A stretch of DNA of 61,563 bases from Mangrovicoccus algicola (lineage in GTDB: Bacteria; Pseudomonadota; Alphaproteobacteria; Rhodobacterales; Rhodobacteraceae): the NCBI RefSeq assembly GCF_014903745.1, contig NZ_JACVXA010000031.1, positions 1-61,563 on the forward strand, given 5' to 3'. Each line of letters starts with the position of its first letter. Positions within the stretch are counted from its first letter, which is position 1. The notes under the pieces were generated by a model. It was not told where the DNA came from, made no database searches, and was given only the letters and a program-made list of their open reading frames with translations. A program made the position numbers and the translations under genes. Shown piece by piece: positions 20,594 through 30,069 of the stretch.

Positions 20594-21100
20594 TCACTCC
20601 GCTGCGATTGGGTTGCAGGCCCTGGTCTTCCAGAGCTGCGCCTGTTTGAGATGGGACCAGCCGAAGGCGTGGTCCGTGGCCCCGTGCGCCTCCAGATGCG
20701 CCAGCCGCTCCAACGCCTCCTCCAGCCTCGGCCGGTGCCCTGCGGGCACCCACCACATGGCGAAATGCGGACGGCCCAGGAGCCCGAACCATTCGGCGCG
20801 GCGGTCGTAGAACCGCCGATGCACGCTGTTGAAGACGAAATTCTCCAGGCTCGCCGCGTCTTCCCAGACGGTCAGGTTCGACACGAATTGCGGGTCGCCG
20901 CCGATCCCGGTTCCGGTATTGCCGGTGCCGGGCTCCCCTGAGCCTTCCATCATCCAGACGAAGCCGGGGCTGCGCCGCCCGATGCCGTTGACCCGGTCCA
21001 GCGCCGCCATGAATTCGGCCACGCGCGGATCGCCCGGCGCCGCGACCAGGCGGCCGATATTGAGCTGGGCCAGATGGGTTCCGGGCGGCTGCAGGGTCAT
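20594..21100 (-). CDS. DUF3291 family protein in the nuo operon
   Basis: A 168-aa protein resembling DUF3291, a family with a dimeric ferredoxin-like (antibiotic monooxygenase-type) fold. Supporting segments are [29 protein letters not shown] at the start, [20 protein letters not shown] and [21 protein letters not shown] near the end. Function is unknown; related proteins are often called polyketide-cyclase or heme-oxygenase-like without proof. Its ATG overlaps the stop of the lipoprotein gene upstream (ATGA), so it is coupled to it, and it lies just before nuoG. It may be carried for genomic reasons only or help cofactor assembly. Confidence 0.75.
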   Translation of the reverse strand: MTLQPPGTHLAQLNIGRLVAAPGDPRVAEFMAALDRVNGIGRRSPGFVWMMEGSGEPGTGNTGTGIGGDPQFVSNLTVWEDAASLENFVFNSVHRRFYDRRAEWFGLLGRPHFAMWWVPAGHRPRLEEALERLAHLEAHGATDHAFGWSHLKQAQLWKTRACNPIAAE

Positions 21101-21507
21101 TTCAGCACCCTGCCCAGGATGCTGCCGGTATCCTGCTCGGCCGCGCCGAAGGCACAGACATTCGCGGGCTGGGGGTTCTCGGGATTCACCCCGCCCTCCT
21201 CCAGCCGCTCGGCCACCTGCGCCTGAAGCGGTCCCTGCTCGAAGCTTTCCGTTCCGGTCTCCAGCGTCTCGGGATCGGCCCCCTCGGCCACCAGGTTCTT
21301 GTAGGCATTGGCGATATAGGTCTTGGCCCGCGCCGCGTCGAAGCCCATGGACGGACAGTTGTCGCCCACGAACTGCGCCGTGGCCACATCGACCAGCACG
21401 CGCTGCATCACCGGCGCGACCAGCGGCGTTGCCACCATGCAGGAGGCCAGACCGGCAAGCGCGGCCACCGGCAGCACCGGAACAAGAAGGCGGGCCATCC
21501 GGCTCAA
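21097..21507 (-). CDS. Predicted lipoprotein, DUF5333-like
   Basis: 136-aa secreted protein. The N-terminus has a hydrophobic segment and a lipobox L20-A21-S22-C23, so it is probably an outer- or inner-membrane lipoprotein. The mature part resembles the Rhodobacterales family DUF5333, which I recall from the same operon position: GDNCPSMGFDAARAK, a helical middle, NPENP, then CAFGAAEQ and a conserved end ILGRVLK. Two cysteines in the mature part could form a disulfide. Start and stop overlap the genes on both sides by 4 bases (ATGA). Role in complex I is unknown. Confidence 0.7.
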   Translation of the reverse strand: MSRMARLLVPVLPVAALAGLASCMVATPLVAPVMQRVLVDVATAQFVGDNCPSMGFDAARAKTYIANAYKNLVAEGADPETLETGTESFEQGPLQAQVAERLEEGGVNPENPQPANVCAFGAAEQDTGSILGRVLK

Positions 21508-21956
21508 GATGCGGGCTCCTCGCGGGTCAGCAGGACGCCGGTCAGGGTGCCTGCATCGATTTCCTCTTCGGCGATCGGACAGCCGATCGGCGGATCCTTC
21601 AGGTCGACCGGGTCGACATCATGGCTTTCCGCGAAAGCGGCGATCGCCTGTTTCAGCGCCTCGGTCTCGATATCGCCGCCCTCTTTCTTGAAGGCGTCGA
21701 GCTTGGCCTCGGCATAGCGCCCCACCGGCTCGTCGATCCAGATGCCTTCGCATTGCGACGCGAAGAGCACCCCGACCAGAAGCTGTCCCACCGCCGATCC
21801 CGGCGCGCCCTGGCCTGCCGCCTCCAGCACCGGGCGCTTCTCGGGGGCGACATCCGCCAGCAGCCGCGCCTCGGCCTCGGGCGTGAGGGTCGTGGCGCAG
21901 GCCCCGAGCGCGAGGGTCGCCGCCATGGCCGTCAGTGCAATATTCTTCCGCATCAC
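21504..21956 (-). CDS. Predicted lipoprotein, paralogue of its neighbour
   Basis: 150-aa lipoprotein with lipobox L17-G18-A19-C20 (LALGACATT). The second half aligns with the next gene: QCEGIWIDEPVGRYAEAK against NCPSMGFDAARAKTYIAN, an acidic helical stretch, then CPIAEEEIDAGTLTGVLL against CAFGAAEQDTGSILGRVL. The two genes thus look like a tandem duplication of one periplasmic family. Nothing tells what they bind. It lies 76 bases after nuoF and overlaps its sister by 4 bases. Confidence 0.65.
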   Translation of the reverse strand: MMRKNIALTAMAATLALGACATTLTPEAEARLLADVAPEKRPVLEAAGQGAPGSAVGQLLVGVLFASQCEGIWIDEPVGRYAEAKLDAFKKEGGDIETEALKQAIAAFAESHDVDPVDLKDPPIGCPIAEEEIDAGTLTGVLLTREEPAS

Positions 21957-22032
21957 TGTGCTCCGCTTTCTTCCCGGCGCGCCCCGGCGCCTGCTTCCTG
22001 TGCCTGGCCGCCGGTCCCGGGGACCGGCCGCC

Positions 22033-23331
22033 TCATTCCGCCGCGACGGCGCTGAGCTTGCCCGATTTCTGCGCCCGGATGCGGTCCTCGATCTCGTCGC
22101 GGAAATTCCGGATCAGCCCCTGGATCGGCCAGGCGGCGGCATCGCCGAGCGCACAGATCGTGTGGCCCTCCACCTGCTTGGTCACGCCGAAGAGCATGTC
22201 GATCTCCTCGATCTCGGCCTCGCCCTTCACCAGCCGCTCCATCACCCGCATCATCCAGCCGGTGCCCTCGCGGCAGGGGGTGCACTGGCCGCAGCTTTCA
22301 TGTTTGTAGAATGCCGCCAGCCGCCAGATCGCCTTCACCATGTCGACCGACTGGTCCATGACCATCACCGCGGCCGTGCCCAGGCCCGAGCCCAGCTCGT
22401 TCCTGAGATAGTCGTAATCCATCACCGCATCGCGCATCTTCTCGCCGCGCACGCAGGGCACGGACGACCCGCCGGGGATCACCGCCTTGAGATTGCCCCA
22501 GCCGCCGCGGATGCCGCCGCAATGCTTCTCGATCAGTTCCTCGAAGGAGATCGACATCTCCTCTTCCACCACGCAGGGGCGGTTCACATGGCCCGAGATG
22601 GCGAAAAGCTTGGTGCCCGCATTGTTCGGGCGGCCCATCCCCGCGAACCAGTCGGCCCCGCGGCGCAGGATCGTGGGCGCCACCGCGATGGATTCGACGT
22701 TGTTCACCGTGGTCGGGCAGCCATAGAGCCCCGCCCCCGCCGGAAAGGGCGGCTTCATCCGCGGCATGCCCTTCTTGCCCTCGAGGCTTTCCAAGAGCGC
22801 GGTTTCCTCGCCGCAGATATAGGCCCCCGCCCCGTGATGCAGGTAGAGGTCGAAATCCCAGCCCGACCCGGCCGCGTTCTTGCCCAGCAGCCCGTCATCA
22901 TAGGCCTCGTCGATGGCCCGCTGCAGCGCCTCGCGTTCGCGGATGTATTCGCCGCGGATGTAGATATAGGCGTCATGGGCCCCCATGGCGAAGCTGGCGA
23001 TCAGGCAGCCCTCGACCAGCGTATGCGGGTCATGGCGCATGATCTCGCGGTCCTTGCAGGTGCCGGGTTCGGACTCATCGGCATTGACCACCAGGTAATG
23101 CGGCCGCCCGTCGCTTTCCTTGGGCATGAAGGACCATTTCAGCCCGGTGGGGAAGCCCGCCCCGCCGCGCCCGCGCAGGCCCGATTTCTTCATTTCCTCG
23201 ACGATCCAGTCGCGCCCCTTGGCGATGATTTCGGCCGTCCCGTCCCAGCGCCCCAGTTTCTTGGCACCGGCCAGCGAACGGTCATGCATGCCGTAGATAT
23301 TGAGGAAGATGCGGTCTTCGTCCTTCAGCAT
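22033..23331 (-). CDS. nuoF: NADH-quinone oxidoreductase subunit F
   Basis: NADH- and FMN-binding subunit with the [4Fe-4S] cluster N3, 432 aa. It has the NADH-binding glycine loop [14 protein letters not shown] (about 53-66), the FMN region [32 protein letters not shown] and the cluster ligands [11 protein letters not shown], with the fourth cysteine in [13 protein letters not shown]. It starts 3 bases after the DUF5337 gene ends. Confidence 0.97.
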   Translation of the reverse strand: MLKDEDRIFLNIYGMHDRSLAGAKKLGRWDGTAEIIAKGRDWIVEEMKKSGLRGRGGAGFPTGLKWSFMPKESDGRPHYLVVNADESEPGTCKDREIMRHDPHTLVEGCLIASFAMGAHDAYIYIRGEYIREREALQRAIDEAYDDGLLGKNAAGSGWDFDLYLHHGAGAYICGEETALLESLEGKKGMPRMKPPFPAGAGLYGCPTTVNNVESIAVAPTILRRGADWFAGMGRPNNAGTKLFAISGHVNRPCVVEEEMSISFEELIEKHCGGIRGGWGNLKAVIPGGSSVPCVRGEKMRDAVMDYDYLRNELGSGLGTAAVMVMDQSVDMVKAIWRLAAFYKHESCGQCTPCREGTGWMMRVMERLVKGEAEIEEIDMLFGVTKQVEGHTICALGDAAAWPIQGLIRNFRDEIEDRIRAQKSGKLSAVAAE

Positions 23332-23334
23332 GGT

Positions 23335-23583
23335 CTATCCTCCGTTGGGGGGCCGCGGGCCGCCGCGCGCCTGCCAGAGTTGCCAGGTGACGACCAGGGC
23401 CCAGATCAGGGCCGCGATCGCCGCAAAATCGATCAGGAACGCATAGCGCGCGGGCAGTCCCAGCCAGCCGCCGATCAGTTGCGCCCCCAGCCACGCCACC
23501 ATCGACACGGCGATCACCAGCCCGGCGGTGCGGCCCTTGCGGGCCAGCCTGGCATCGGTCTCGCTGCGCGGATGGTCGGCCAT
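23335..23583 (-). CDS. DUF5337 family small membrane protein
   Basis: 82-aa protein with a charged N-terminus (MADHPRSETDARLARKGR) and two predicted membrane helices (AGLVIAVSMVAWLGAQLIGG and FLIDFAAIAALIWALVVTW). Length, topology and position between nuoE and nuoF match DUF5337, a family I know only from Rhodobacterales. Function is unknown. It is packed with 2-3 base gaps between nuoE and nuoF, so it is expressed with complex I and could be an accessory or assembly factor. Confidence 0.75.
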   Translation of the reverse strand: MADHPRSETDARLARKGRTAGLVIAVSMVAWLGAQLIGGWLGLPARYAFLIDFAAIAALIWALVVTWQLWQARGGPRPPNGG

Positions 23584-23585
23584 GG

Positions 23586-24710
23586 TCAGTCCTTCTTCAT
23601 CAGCGCCCCGGCCTGCGCCGCCCAGTCATCGCGCAGCACCCGCCCGCGGGCGCCGGGGACATGTTCGTCGATCCAGGCGATTTCGGCCGGGCCCCAGGCG
23701 GCGATCTGCGCATAGGTGTGGATGCCCGCCTCGTGCAGGGCCTCCTCCAGCTTGGGGCCGATCCCGGTGATCGCGCGCAGGTCGTCCGCCGTCTCGGGCG
23801 GGCTGTCGTGAAGCTCGGGGCGGGTCATGGGCGCCTCGGGCTCGGGCGTGCCCGCCTTCTCCGCCGGGGCTTCCTGCCGGGTGGCGCCGTCCTCTGCCAC
23901 GGGGCGTCCCCGCGACCGGTCGTCATGATCCGCGGCCGGGGTGTCGGGAACGGGCTCGGGCTGCGGCGGCTGTCCCGCGCGCTCCAGCATCGCGGCCTCC
24001 CCCTCGCCCAGCCAGGCCGCGCGCAGGGGCACCTCGCCGCCGTCGATCCGCCGGATGGTATCCTGCAGCTCCACCGCCCGTGCGACGGAGGCGTTATGCG
24101 CCGCCCGTCCCTCTTCCTGCGCGGTCAGCGCGGTCAGCCCGCCAAGGGGCTCGGCGGCATAGCGGCCGTTCTGCGGCCCCGGCACCGGCACCCGGCCCGC
24201 GGCCAGCTCGTCCAGGATCTCGCCGAAGCGTGCGGCGGTCAGGTCCTCGTAGTAATCCTTGCCGATCTGCACCATGGGCGCGTTGGTGCAGGCCCCGAGG
24301 CATTCGACCTCTTCCCAGGAGAACCGCCCGTCCCCGGACAGCGCGTGGGGCCGGGGCGCGATGCGTTCGCGGCACACCGCCACCAGGTCCTCGGACCCGC
24401 AGAGCATGCAGCTGAGCGTGCCGCAGACCTGGATATGGGCGACCGATCCGACCGGCTGAAGCTGGAACATGAAATAGAAGGTCGCGACTTCCAGCGCCCG
24501 GATCCGGGCCATGCCCAGCATGTCGGCCACGCATTCGATCGCGGGACGGGTCAGCCAGCCTTCCTGTTCCTGCGCCCGCCACAGGAGCGGAATCACGGCG
24601 GAGGCCTGCCGCCCTTCGGGATAGCGGGTGATCTGCGCCTCGGCCCAGGCCTTGTTGGCAGGGGTGAAGGCAAAGCTGTCGGGCTGTTCGGGATGGAGAC
24701 GACGCAACAT
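23586..24710 (-). CDS. nuoE: NADH-quinone oxidoreductase subunit E with C-terminal extension
   Basis: Thioredoxin-fold [2Fe-2S] (N1a) subunit of the NADH module. Cluster ligands are Cys 96, 101 (CGTLSC), 137 and 141 (CLGAC), followed by NAPMVQI. The normal subunit ends near residue 175; this protein continues to 374 aa. The extension has a Pro/Glu-rich linker (about 245-305) and a helix-hairpin-helix-like domain (about 309-365: [20 protein letters not shown] and the end [10 protein letters not shown]). Similar tails occur, to my knowledge, on NuoE of other Rhodobacterales and on some L21 proteins. The ATG abuts the stop of a 33-codon frame (TGAATG). Confidence 0.93.
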   Translation of the reverse strand: MLRRLHPEQPDSFAFTPANKAWAEAQITRYPEGRQASAVIPLLWRAQEQEGWLTRPAIECVADMLGMARIRALEVATFYFMFQLQPVGSVAHIQVCGTLSCMLCGSEDLVAVCRERIAPRPHALSGDGRFSWEEVECLGACTNAPMVQIGKDYYEDLTAARFGEILDELAAGRVPVPGPQNGRYAAEPLGGLTALTAQEEGRAAHNASVARAVELQDTIRRIDGGEVPLRAAWLGEGEAAMLERAGQPPQPEPVPDTPAADHDDRSRGRPVAEDGATRQEAPAEKAGTPEPEAPMTRPELHDSPPETADDLRAITGIGPKLEEALHEAGIHTYAQIAAWGPAEIAWIDEHVPGARGRVLRDDWAAQAGALMKKD

Positions 24711-24812
24711 TCAGGCTTTCCCTTCTGCTCGTCGGCGGCAGGCGGCAGCCCCGCCCGGTACCGCCGGATCCTGGCTGGGCGCGGGCCGTCCCGCGCATGG
24801 TTCGCGATGCAT
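24711..24812 (-). CDS. 33-codon leader-like ORF before nuoE
   Basis: Short frame MHREPCAGRPAPSQDPAVPG... of 33 aa, ending TGA directly against the nuoE ATG. It has the best Shine-Dalgarno sequence in the area (AGGAGGT, 4 bases before its ATG), whereas nuoE has little of its own, so nuoE may depend on coupling to it. The ribosome site overlaps the 3' arm of a perfect hairpin (24821-24841). The peptide matches nothing I know; its role could be purely regulatory. Confidence 0.45.
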   Translation of the reverse strand: MHREPCAGRPAPSQDPAVPGGAAACRRRAEGKA

Positions 24813-24820
24813 CCTGACCT

Positions 24821-24841
24821 CCTGCGGGCTGCTCCCGCAGG
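24821..24841 (-). promoter_or_regulatory. Hairpin overlapping the ribosome site of the 33-codon ORF
   Basis: On the minus-strand RNA, CCTGCGGG-AGCAG-CCCGCAGG: 8-bp perfect stem, 5-base loop. The last three stem bases begin the AGGAGGT ribosome site, so folding would partly hide it. There is no T tract, so it is not a terminator. Confidence 0.45.
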
Positions 24842-24919
24842 ATACCGCCGCACGGTCGCTTTCGCAGGAAATTCCGGCAGGTACAACGGGGGAATCGGCC
24901 CGATGGCGCGGGGCGTGGC

Positions 24920-25579
24920 TCATTGTTCGCACTCCACCAGCCGGGCGATCCGCGTCGCCCGGTCGAACCCGATCTGCCTCTTGCGCAGCAGGCGTTCCAG
25001 CGTCTGGGTGAACAGGTCGTCGGTCAGCTGCATCAGCCCCGGCTGCAGATCCGCCGGGATCCCCAGCCGGCCGGCGAAATCCGGAAGCACATGGTTGCGC
25101 AGCGCCGCGGCGCGCGACAAGTCCACCTGGCAGCCCTGGGCCGAGAGCACCGCCCGCCCGGCCGTCTCGAATTCGGCCTCCGGCAGCGCCAGCACGCGAT
25201 TGCGTTCGGCCAGCATCTTCTTCTGGCGGGCCTGCTCCGCTTCGGCGGCGGCGAATCCTTCCACCTGCGCGGCGCTCAGCACCGGGCGGCAGTTCTTCAG
25301 CAACACGATATTGGCGATGTCGCTGTCGCACAGGAAAGCCAGCCCGCGCCGGTCCTGCACCAGCAGCCCGCCCTCATAGGGCCCGATCACCGCATATCCC
25401 GAGGTTCCGTCGAATTCCGGCAGCCCCTGGGCCGAAAACGCCTCCGCCGCCATCATTGCCAGCCCGATCGCCAGCCCGAGGCCCATCTTGACCCGCGCAG
25501 GAAGCCGCAGCCGCGCCCCGATCTGCCCGGCGATGCCGCGCGGCGCCGCCTCCGGCCCGGTTGCGAACCTGTCGGTCAT
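24920..25579 (-). CDS. Signal-anchored protein of unknown function in nuoD-nuoE gap
   Basis: 219-aa protein with one hydrophobic segment near residues 32-50 (MGLGLAIGLAMMAAEAFS), which may be a signal peptide or membrane anchor, leaving a periplasmic domain. That domain has CDSDIANIVLLKNCRPVLS (two cysteines), an alanine-rich helix with AAEAEQARQKKMLAERN and a third cysteine pair near QGCQVD and VECEQ at the end. I do not recognise the family. The start at 25579 is one base after the nuoD stop (TAGCATG), so it belongs to the operon. Confidence 0.65.
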   Translation of the reverse strand: MTDRFATGPEAAPRGIAGQIGARLRLPARVKMGLGLAIGLAMMAAEAFSAQGLPEFDGTSGYAVIGPYEGGLLVQDRRGLAFLCDSDIANIVLLKNCRPVLSAAQVEGFAAAEAEQARQKKMLAERNRVLALPEAEFETAGRAVLSAQGCQVDLSRAAALRNHVLPDFAGRLGIPADLQPGLMQLTDDLFTQTLERLLRKRQIGFDRATRIARLVECEQ

Positions 25580-25580
25580 G

Positions 25581-26801
25581 CTACCTGTCGACCTCCCCGA
25601 AGACGATGTCCATCGATCCCAGGATGGCCGAGACATCGGCAAGCTGGTGGTTCCTGGACACGTGGTCCATCGCCTGCAGATGCGGATAGCCCGGGGCACG
25701 GATCTTGGCGCGATAGGGCTTGTTGGTCCCGTCGGATTTCAGGAACACGCCGAATTCGCCCTTGGGGGCCTCCACCGCCGCATAGACCTCGCCGGAAGGG
25801 ACGCGGAACCCTTCGGTGTACAGCTTGAAGTGATGGATCAGCGCCTCCATCGAGGTCTTCATGTCGCCGCGTTTCGGCGGGGTGATCTTGCCGCGGGCGA
25901 GGACGTCGCCCTGGTTCTCCGGCGCGGCCAGCTTGGCGCAGGCCTGGCGGATGATCTTCACGCTCTCGCGCATCTCCGCCATGCGGCACAGATAGCGGTC
26001 ATAGCAGTCGCCATTCTTGCCCACCGGGATCTTGAAATCGAATTCGTCGTAGCATTCATAGGGCTGCGCCCGGCGCAGGTCCCAGGCCAGGCCGGAGCCG
26101 CGGACCATCACCCCCGAGAAGCTCCAGTCCAGGATCTCCTGTTCGGTGACGACGCCGATATCGGCATTGCGCTGCTTGAAGATGCGGTTCTCGGTCAGCA
26201 GGTCGTCGATGTCGTCGAGCCGGGCGGGAAAGGCCTCGGCCCAGAGGTCGATATCCTCCACCAGCCCCGGCGGCAGGTCCTGATGAACCCCGCCCGGGCG
26301 GAAATAGGCCGCGTGCAGCCGCGCCCCGCAGGCGCGCTCGTAGAAGATCATCAGCTTCTCGCGCTCCTCGAAGCCCCAGAGCGGCGGCGTCAGCGCGCCG
26401 ACATCCATGGCCTGCGTGGTCACGTTCAGCAGGTGGTTCAGCACGCGGCCGATCTCGCAGAACAGCACCCGGATCAGCGATGCGCGCCGCGGCACCGGCG
26501 TGCCGGTGAGCTTCTCGATGGCCAGGCACCAGGCATGTTCCTGGTTCATCGGCGAAACATAGTCGAGCCGGTCGAAATAGGGCAGGTTCTGCAGGTAGGT
26601 GCGGCTTTCCATCAGCTTCTCGGTGCCGCGATGCAGCAGGCCGATATGCGGATCGCACCGTTCGACGATCTCGCCGTCAAGCTCCAGCACCATGCGCAGA
26701 ACCCCATGCGCCGCCGGGTGCTGGGGCCCGAAATTGATGTTGAAGTTGCGGATCTTCTGTTCGCCCGTCAGAGCATCGTCGAAATTCGCGCCGTCCATCA
26801 T
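25581..26801 (-). CDS. nuoD: NADH-quinone oxidoreductase subunit D
   Basis: 49-kDa type subunit that forms the quinone pocket with NuoB and NuoH, 406 aa, related to the large subunit of [NiFe] hydrogenases. Signatures are [34 protein letters not shown] and [16 protein letters not shown], with the C-terminal FGEVDR. The tandem ATG at 26801/26798 overlaps the sulfotransferase stop; I use the first (ATGATG). C and D are separate genes here, not fused. Confidence 0.97.
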   Translation of the reverse strand: MMDGANFDDALTGEQKIRNFNINFGPQHPAAHGVLRMVLELDGEIVERCDPHIGLLHRGTEKLMESRTYLQNLPYFDRLDYVSPMNQEHAWCLAIEKLTGTPVPRRASLIRVLFCEIGRVLNHLLNVTTQAMDVGALTPPLWGFEEREKLMIFYERACGARLHAAYFRPGGVHQDLPPGLVEDIDLWAEAFPARLDDIDDLLTENRIFKQRNADIGVVTEQEILDWSFSGVMVRGSGLAWDLRRAQPYECYDEFDFKIPVGKNGDCYDRYLCRMAEMRESVKIIRQACAKLAAPENQGDVLARGKITPPKRGDMKTSMEALIHHFKLYTEGFRVPSGEVYAAVEAPKGEFGVFLKSDGTNKPYRAKIRAPGYPHLQAMDHVSRNHQLADVSAILGSMDIVFGEVDR

Positions 26802-27802
26802 GCCCGTTTCCTCTCGCTCGGCATCGCCGCGTCCCCGGTCTCTGCCGCCGCCTCCGGCGCGGCGGCCAGGATCTGCTGCGGATCCTGCCAGGCAGCGGGA
26901 ACCGCATCGCCGAAACGCGCGCGGATGAAGTCGTACTGCCCCCCCAGCCCCTCGGCCAGCTTGCGCCGGATCGAGGCGGGCATCTCGAGCCGCTTGCCCT
27001 CGTTGGAGCGATGGCCGAAATCCGCGGGCATGGGCGCGATCCCGGCGAAATCGCAGAACTGCCTCACGGCGGCGTCGCTGAAGAGGGTCTCGTAGAACAG
27101 GTACTGGATGCGGTCGCGCGGAACCGCCGCCTCCAGCTCGGTGATGGTGCGCCGGTAATTCGACCGCGGCAGCGAGGCCGCATCGTAATTGCCCAGGTAA
27201 TGCCGGAGGGCCTTGTGGGCCGCCTTTTCGAAATCCGCCCCCTGGTTGCGGTTCAGCAGGTTCTTCGAGGCCATGCGCGCCTGCGACCACAGCCGGTCGA
27301 TCGGGTCGCGCAGGATGAAGACGAACCGCGCGTCATCGGACAGGCTGTTCATGTAGCCGAACACCGTGCGGTCGCAGGTGGCATAGGACGGGGTGAAGTC
27401 GCAAAGCCGCGTGGCGGTCCCGGCGCGCGCGGTCAGCAGGCGGATATAGGTCGCCAGCCCGCGATCATCGGGCGTGAAAAGCTCCGCACGCGCGGCCGCC
27501 GCCTGCAGCTCGGTGAGCTTCTGGCCGAACTGGAAACTGTCTGCCGCCTGCATCGCCTCCAGCATGCGCTTCATGTTGTTGATCGCGACCTTGCGGGCCT
27601 GCATGTCGAACCCGTAGCGCGTATCGAAGAAATGGCATTCCTTCATGTTGGGCAGGAAGCATTGCGGATGCGCGGCGACGTAATCGCCCAGCCATGTCGT
27701 GCCGCCCTTCTGCGCGCCGATGCAGTAGATCACCGTCTTGCCGGGCGGAAAGCGCATCTCGTTGCCCTGATTGCCGCCCGGGCGGATCGCCTGCTTCGTC
27801 AT
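26798..27802 (-). CDS. Sulfotransferase domain protein inside the nuo operon
   Basis: 334-aa cytosolic-type PAPS-dependent sulfotransferase. The 5'-phosphosulfate loop is [15 protein letters not shown] (about 28-42) and the 3'-phosphate segment is [18 protein letters not shown]-terminal RSNEGKR stretch resembles the PAPS-binding RKG-like region. The ATG at 27802 overlaps the thioesterase stop (ATGA), and its own stop overlaps the nuoD start, so translation is coupled on both sides. A sulfotransferase has no known role in complex I; substrate unknown. The sulfotransferase at 5039 is not a close copy. Confidence 0.82.
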   Translation of the reverse strand: MTKQAIRPGGNQGNEMRFPPGKTVIYCIGAQKGGTTWLGDYVAAHPQCFLPNMKECHFFDTRYGFDMQARKVAINNMKRMLEAMQAADSFQFGQKLTELQAAAARAELFTPDDRGLATYIRLLTARAGTATRLCDFTPSYATCDRTVFGYMNSLSDDARFVFILRDPIDRLWSQARMASKNLLNRNQGADFEKAAHKALRHYLGNYDAASLPRSNYRRTITELEAAVPRDRIQYLFYETLFSDAAVRQFCDFAGIAPMPADFGHRSNEGKRLEMPASIRRKLAEGLGGQYDFIRARFGDAVPAAWQDPQQILAAAPEAAAETGDAAMPSERKRA

Positions 27803-28218
27803 GCTGCCTCCAGCTTCCCGGCCACGCGGGTATTGAACCTGTCCCATTGCACCACGGCGCGCTGATGGCGCCCCTGGCCGATCATGTCCTGCCCGTCATG
27901 GCCGCGGACCCGGAACCAGATGAACTTGCCGTCGATCTGCTCGATCTCGGTCTCGACCGTCACGGTCAGCCCCGGCGGGGTCGGCGCGACATGGGTCATC
28001 TCGAACCCGGTGCCCAGGGATCCCTCTCCTGCCTCGTAGAAGGGCGCGATCTGTTCCACGCAGGCCCATTCGAACAGGCCGATCATGCAGGCCGAGGCCA
28101 GGACATGCGGCATCGGATCCATCACGCGGGCATCGGCAAAGAGGCGCGGCACGACTTCGGAGGGCCGGATCACCCTGCTGAAGGTGGCGCGGTCGCCGAT
28201 GCACAGACCGGGCCGCAT
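27799..28218 (-). CDS. Hotdog-fold thioesterase (FlK-like)
   Basis: 139-aa protein resembling the single-hotdog thioesterases related to fluoroacetyl-CoA thioesterase FlK. Supporting segments are PHVLASACMIGLFEWACVEQ, GEGSLGTGFEMTHVAPTPPG, a beta-strand run FIWFRVRGHDGQDMIGQG and the end HQRAVVQWDRF. The likely reaction is acyl-CoA hydrolysis; substrate unknown. It starts 3 bases after nuoC and is coupled to the sulfotransferase by an ATGA overlap. Confidence 0.75.
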   Translation of the reverse strand: MRPGLCIGDRATFSRVIRPSEVVPRLFADARVMDPMPHVLASACMIGLFEWACVEQIAPFYEAGEGSLGTGFEMTHVAPTPPGLTVTVETEIEQIDGKFIWFRVRGHDGQDMIGQGRHQRAVVQWDRFNTRVAGKLEAA

Positions 28219-28221
28219 CCC

Positions 28222-28824
28222 TCAGGCCTCTTTCTTCTCGTCGCCGGGAAGGATGTATTCGGCGCCTTCCCAGGGCGACATGAAGTCGAACTGCCGGTAT
28301 TCCTGCACCAGCTTCACCGGTTCGTAGACGACGCGTTTCTCGACCTCGTCATAGCGCACCTCGGTATAGCCGGTGGTCGGGAAATCCTTGCGCAGCGGAT
28401 GGCCGCGGAACCCGTAATCGGTCAGCAGGCGCCGCAGGTCGGGATGCCCCTTGAACAGCAGGCCGAACATGTCGAAAACCTCCCGCTCGAACCAGTTGGC
28501 GGCGGGGAAGATGCCGGTCAGGCTGGGCACCATCTCGTCCTCGCGGACCTGAGCGCGCAGGCGGATGCGCTGGTTCTGGTACATGCTGAGGAAGTGATAG
28601 ACCACATCGAAGCGCTTCTCGCGCTGGGGATAGTCGATGGCGGTGATGTCGATCAGCGTGGAGAAGCGGCAGGTCGGTTCCGTTCGCAGGTAATCGGCAA
28701 AGCCGGTCAGCCGCGCGGGCGCCACCGTCACGGTCAGCTCGTCATGCGCGATCTCGGTGGAGACGACGCAGTCGGGCCGCTTCAGCTCCAGCGTCGCGGC
28801 GAGTTCCTCGAGTTCCCTGGTCAT
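28222..28824 (-). CDS. nuoC: NADH-quinone oxidoreductase subunit C
   Basis: 30-kDa type subunit of the peripheral arm, 200 aa. The family signature [11 protein letters not shown] (here [10 protein letters not shown]) and the block [39 protein letters not shown] are present. It has no cofactor and stabilises NuoB/NuoD. It follows nuoB by 9 bases. Confidence 0.97.
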   Translation of the reverse strand: MTRELEELAATLELKRPDCVVSTEIAHDELTVTVAPARLTGFADYLRTEPTCRFSTLIDITAIDYPQREKRFDVVYHFLSMYQNQRIRLRAQVREDEMVPSLTGIFPAANWFEREVFDMFGLLFKGHPDLRRLLTDYGFRGHPLRKDFPTTGYTEVRYDEVEKRVVYEPVKLVQEYRQFDFMSPWEGAEYILPGDEKKEA

Positions 28825-28833
28825 GCTTCCCCC

Positions 28834-29807
<974 letters not shown>

Positions 29808-29854
29808 GTCACTTCCTCCTGAGCAGTGCGCCTCGACTGGCTGGCTAGTTACCG

Positions 29855-29883
29855 TGGATAAGCCCGTCTAGATGGACGGTCAA
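29855..29883 (-). promoter_or_regulatory. Putative main promoter of the nuo operon
   Basis: Minus strand TTGACC (29878-29883), 17-base spacer, TATCCA (29855-29860), about 50 bases before nuoA. The 262-base region between alr and nuoA also has an AT-rich stretch upstream of -35 (about 29890-29960), where activators could bind. Inference from consensus only. Confidence 0.55.
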
Positions 29884-30069
29884 CCAACGGGAGGTTAATT
29901 CGGCAGGAACAAAGCCGATTGGCTGCAGGTGTTTATCGGCATAAGCGGAATTTCAGCGCGTTATTGACGCAGCGATCCTGCCGCACCGCCGCATTTGCGT
30001 GATCTGCCGCCGCGCGCGGTAACCGCAACGTGATGCCCTGCGCGGCAGCTCGGCCGCCGCGCCGCCCGT

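Noticed and set aside
24593-24886. 97-codon alternative frame across the nuoE start
   Set aside because: Overlaps the start of nuoE in another frame; the 33-codon frame has a better ribosome site and an exact junction.
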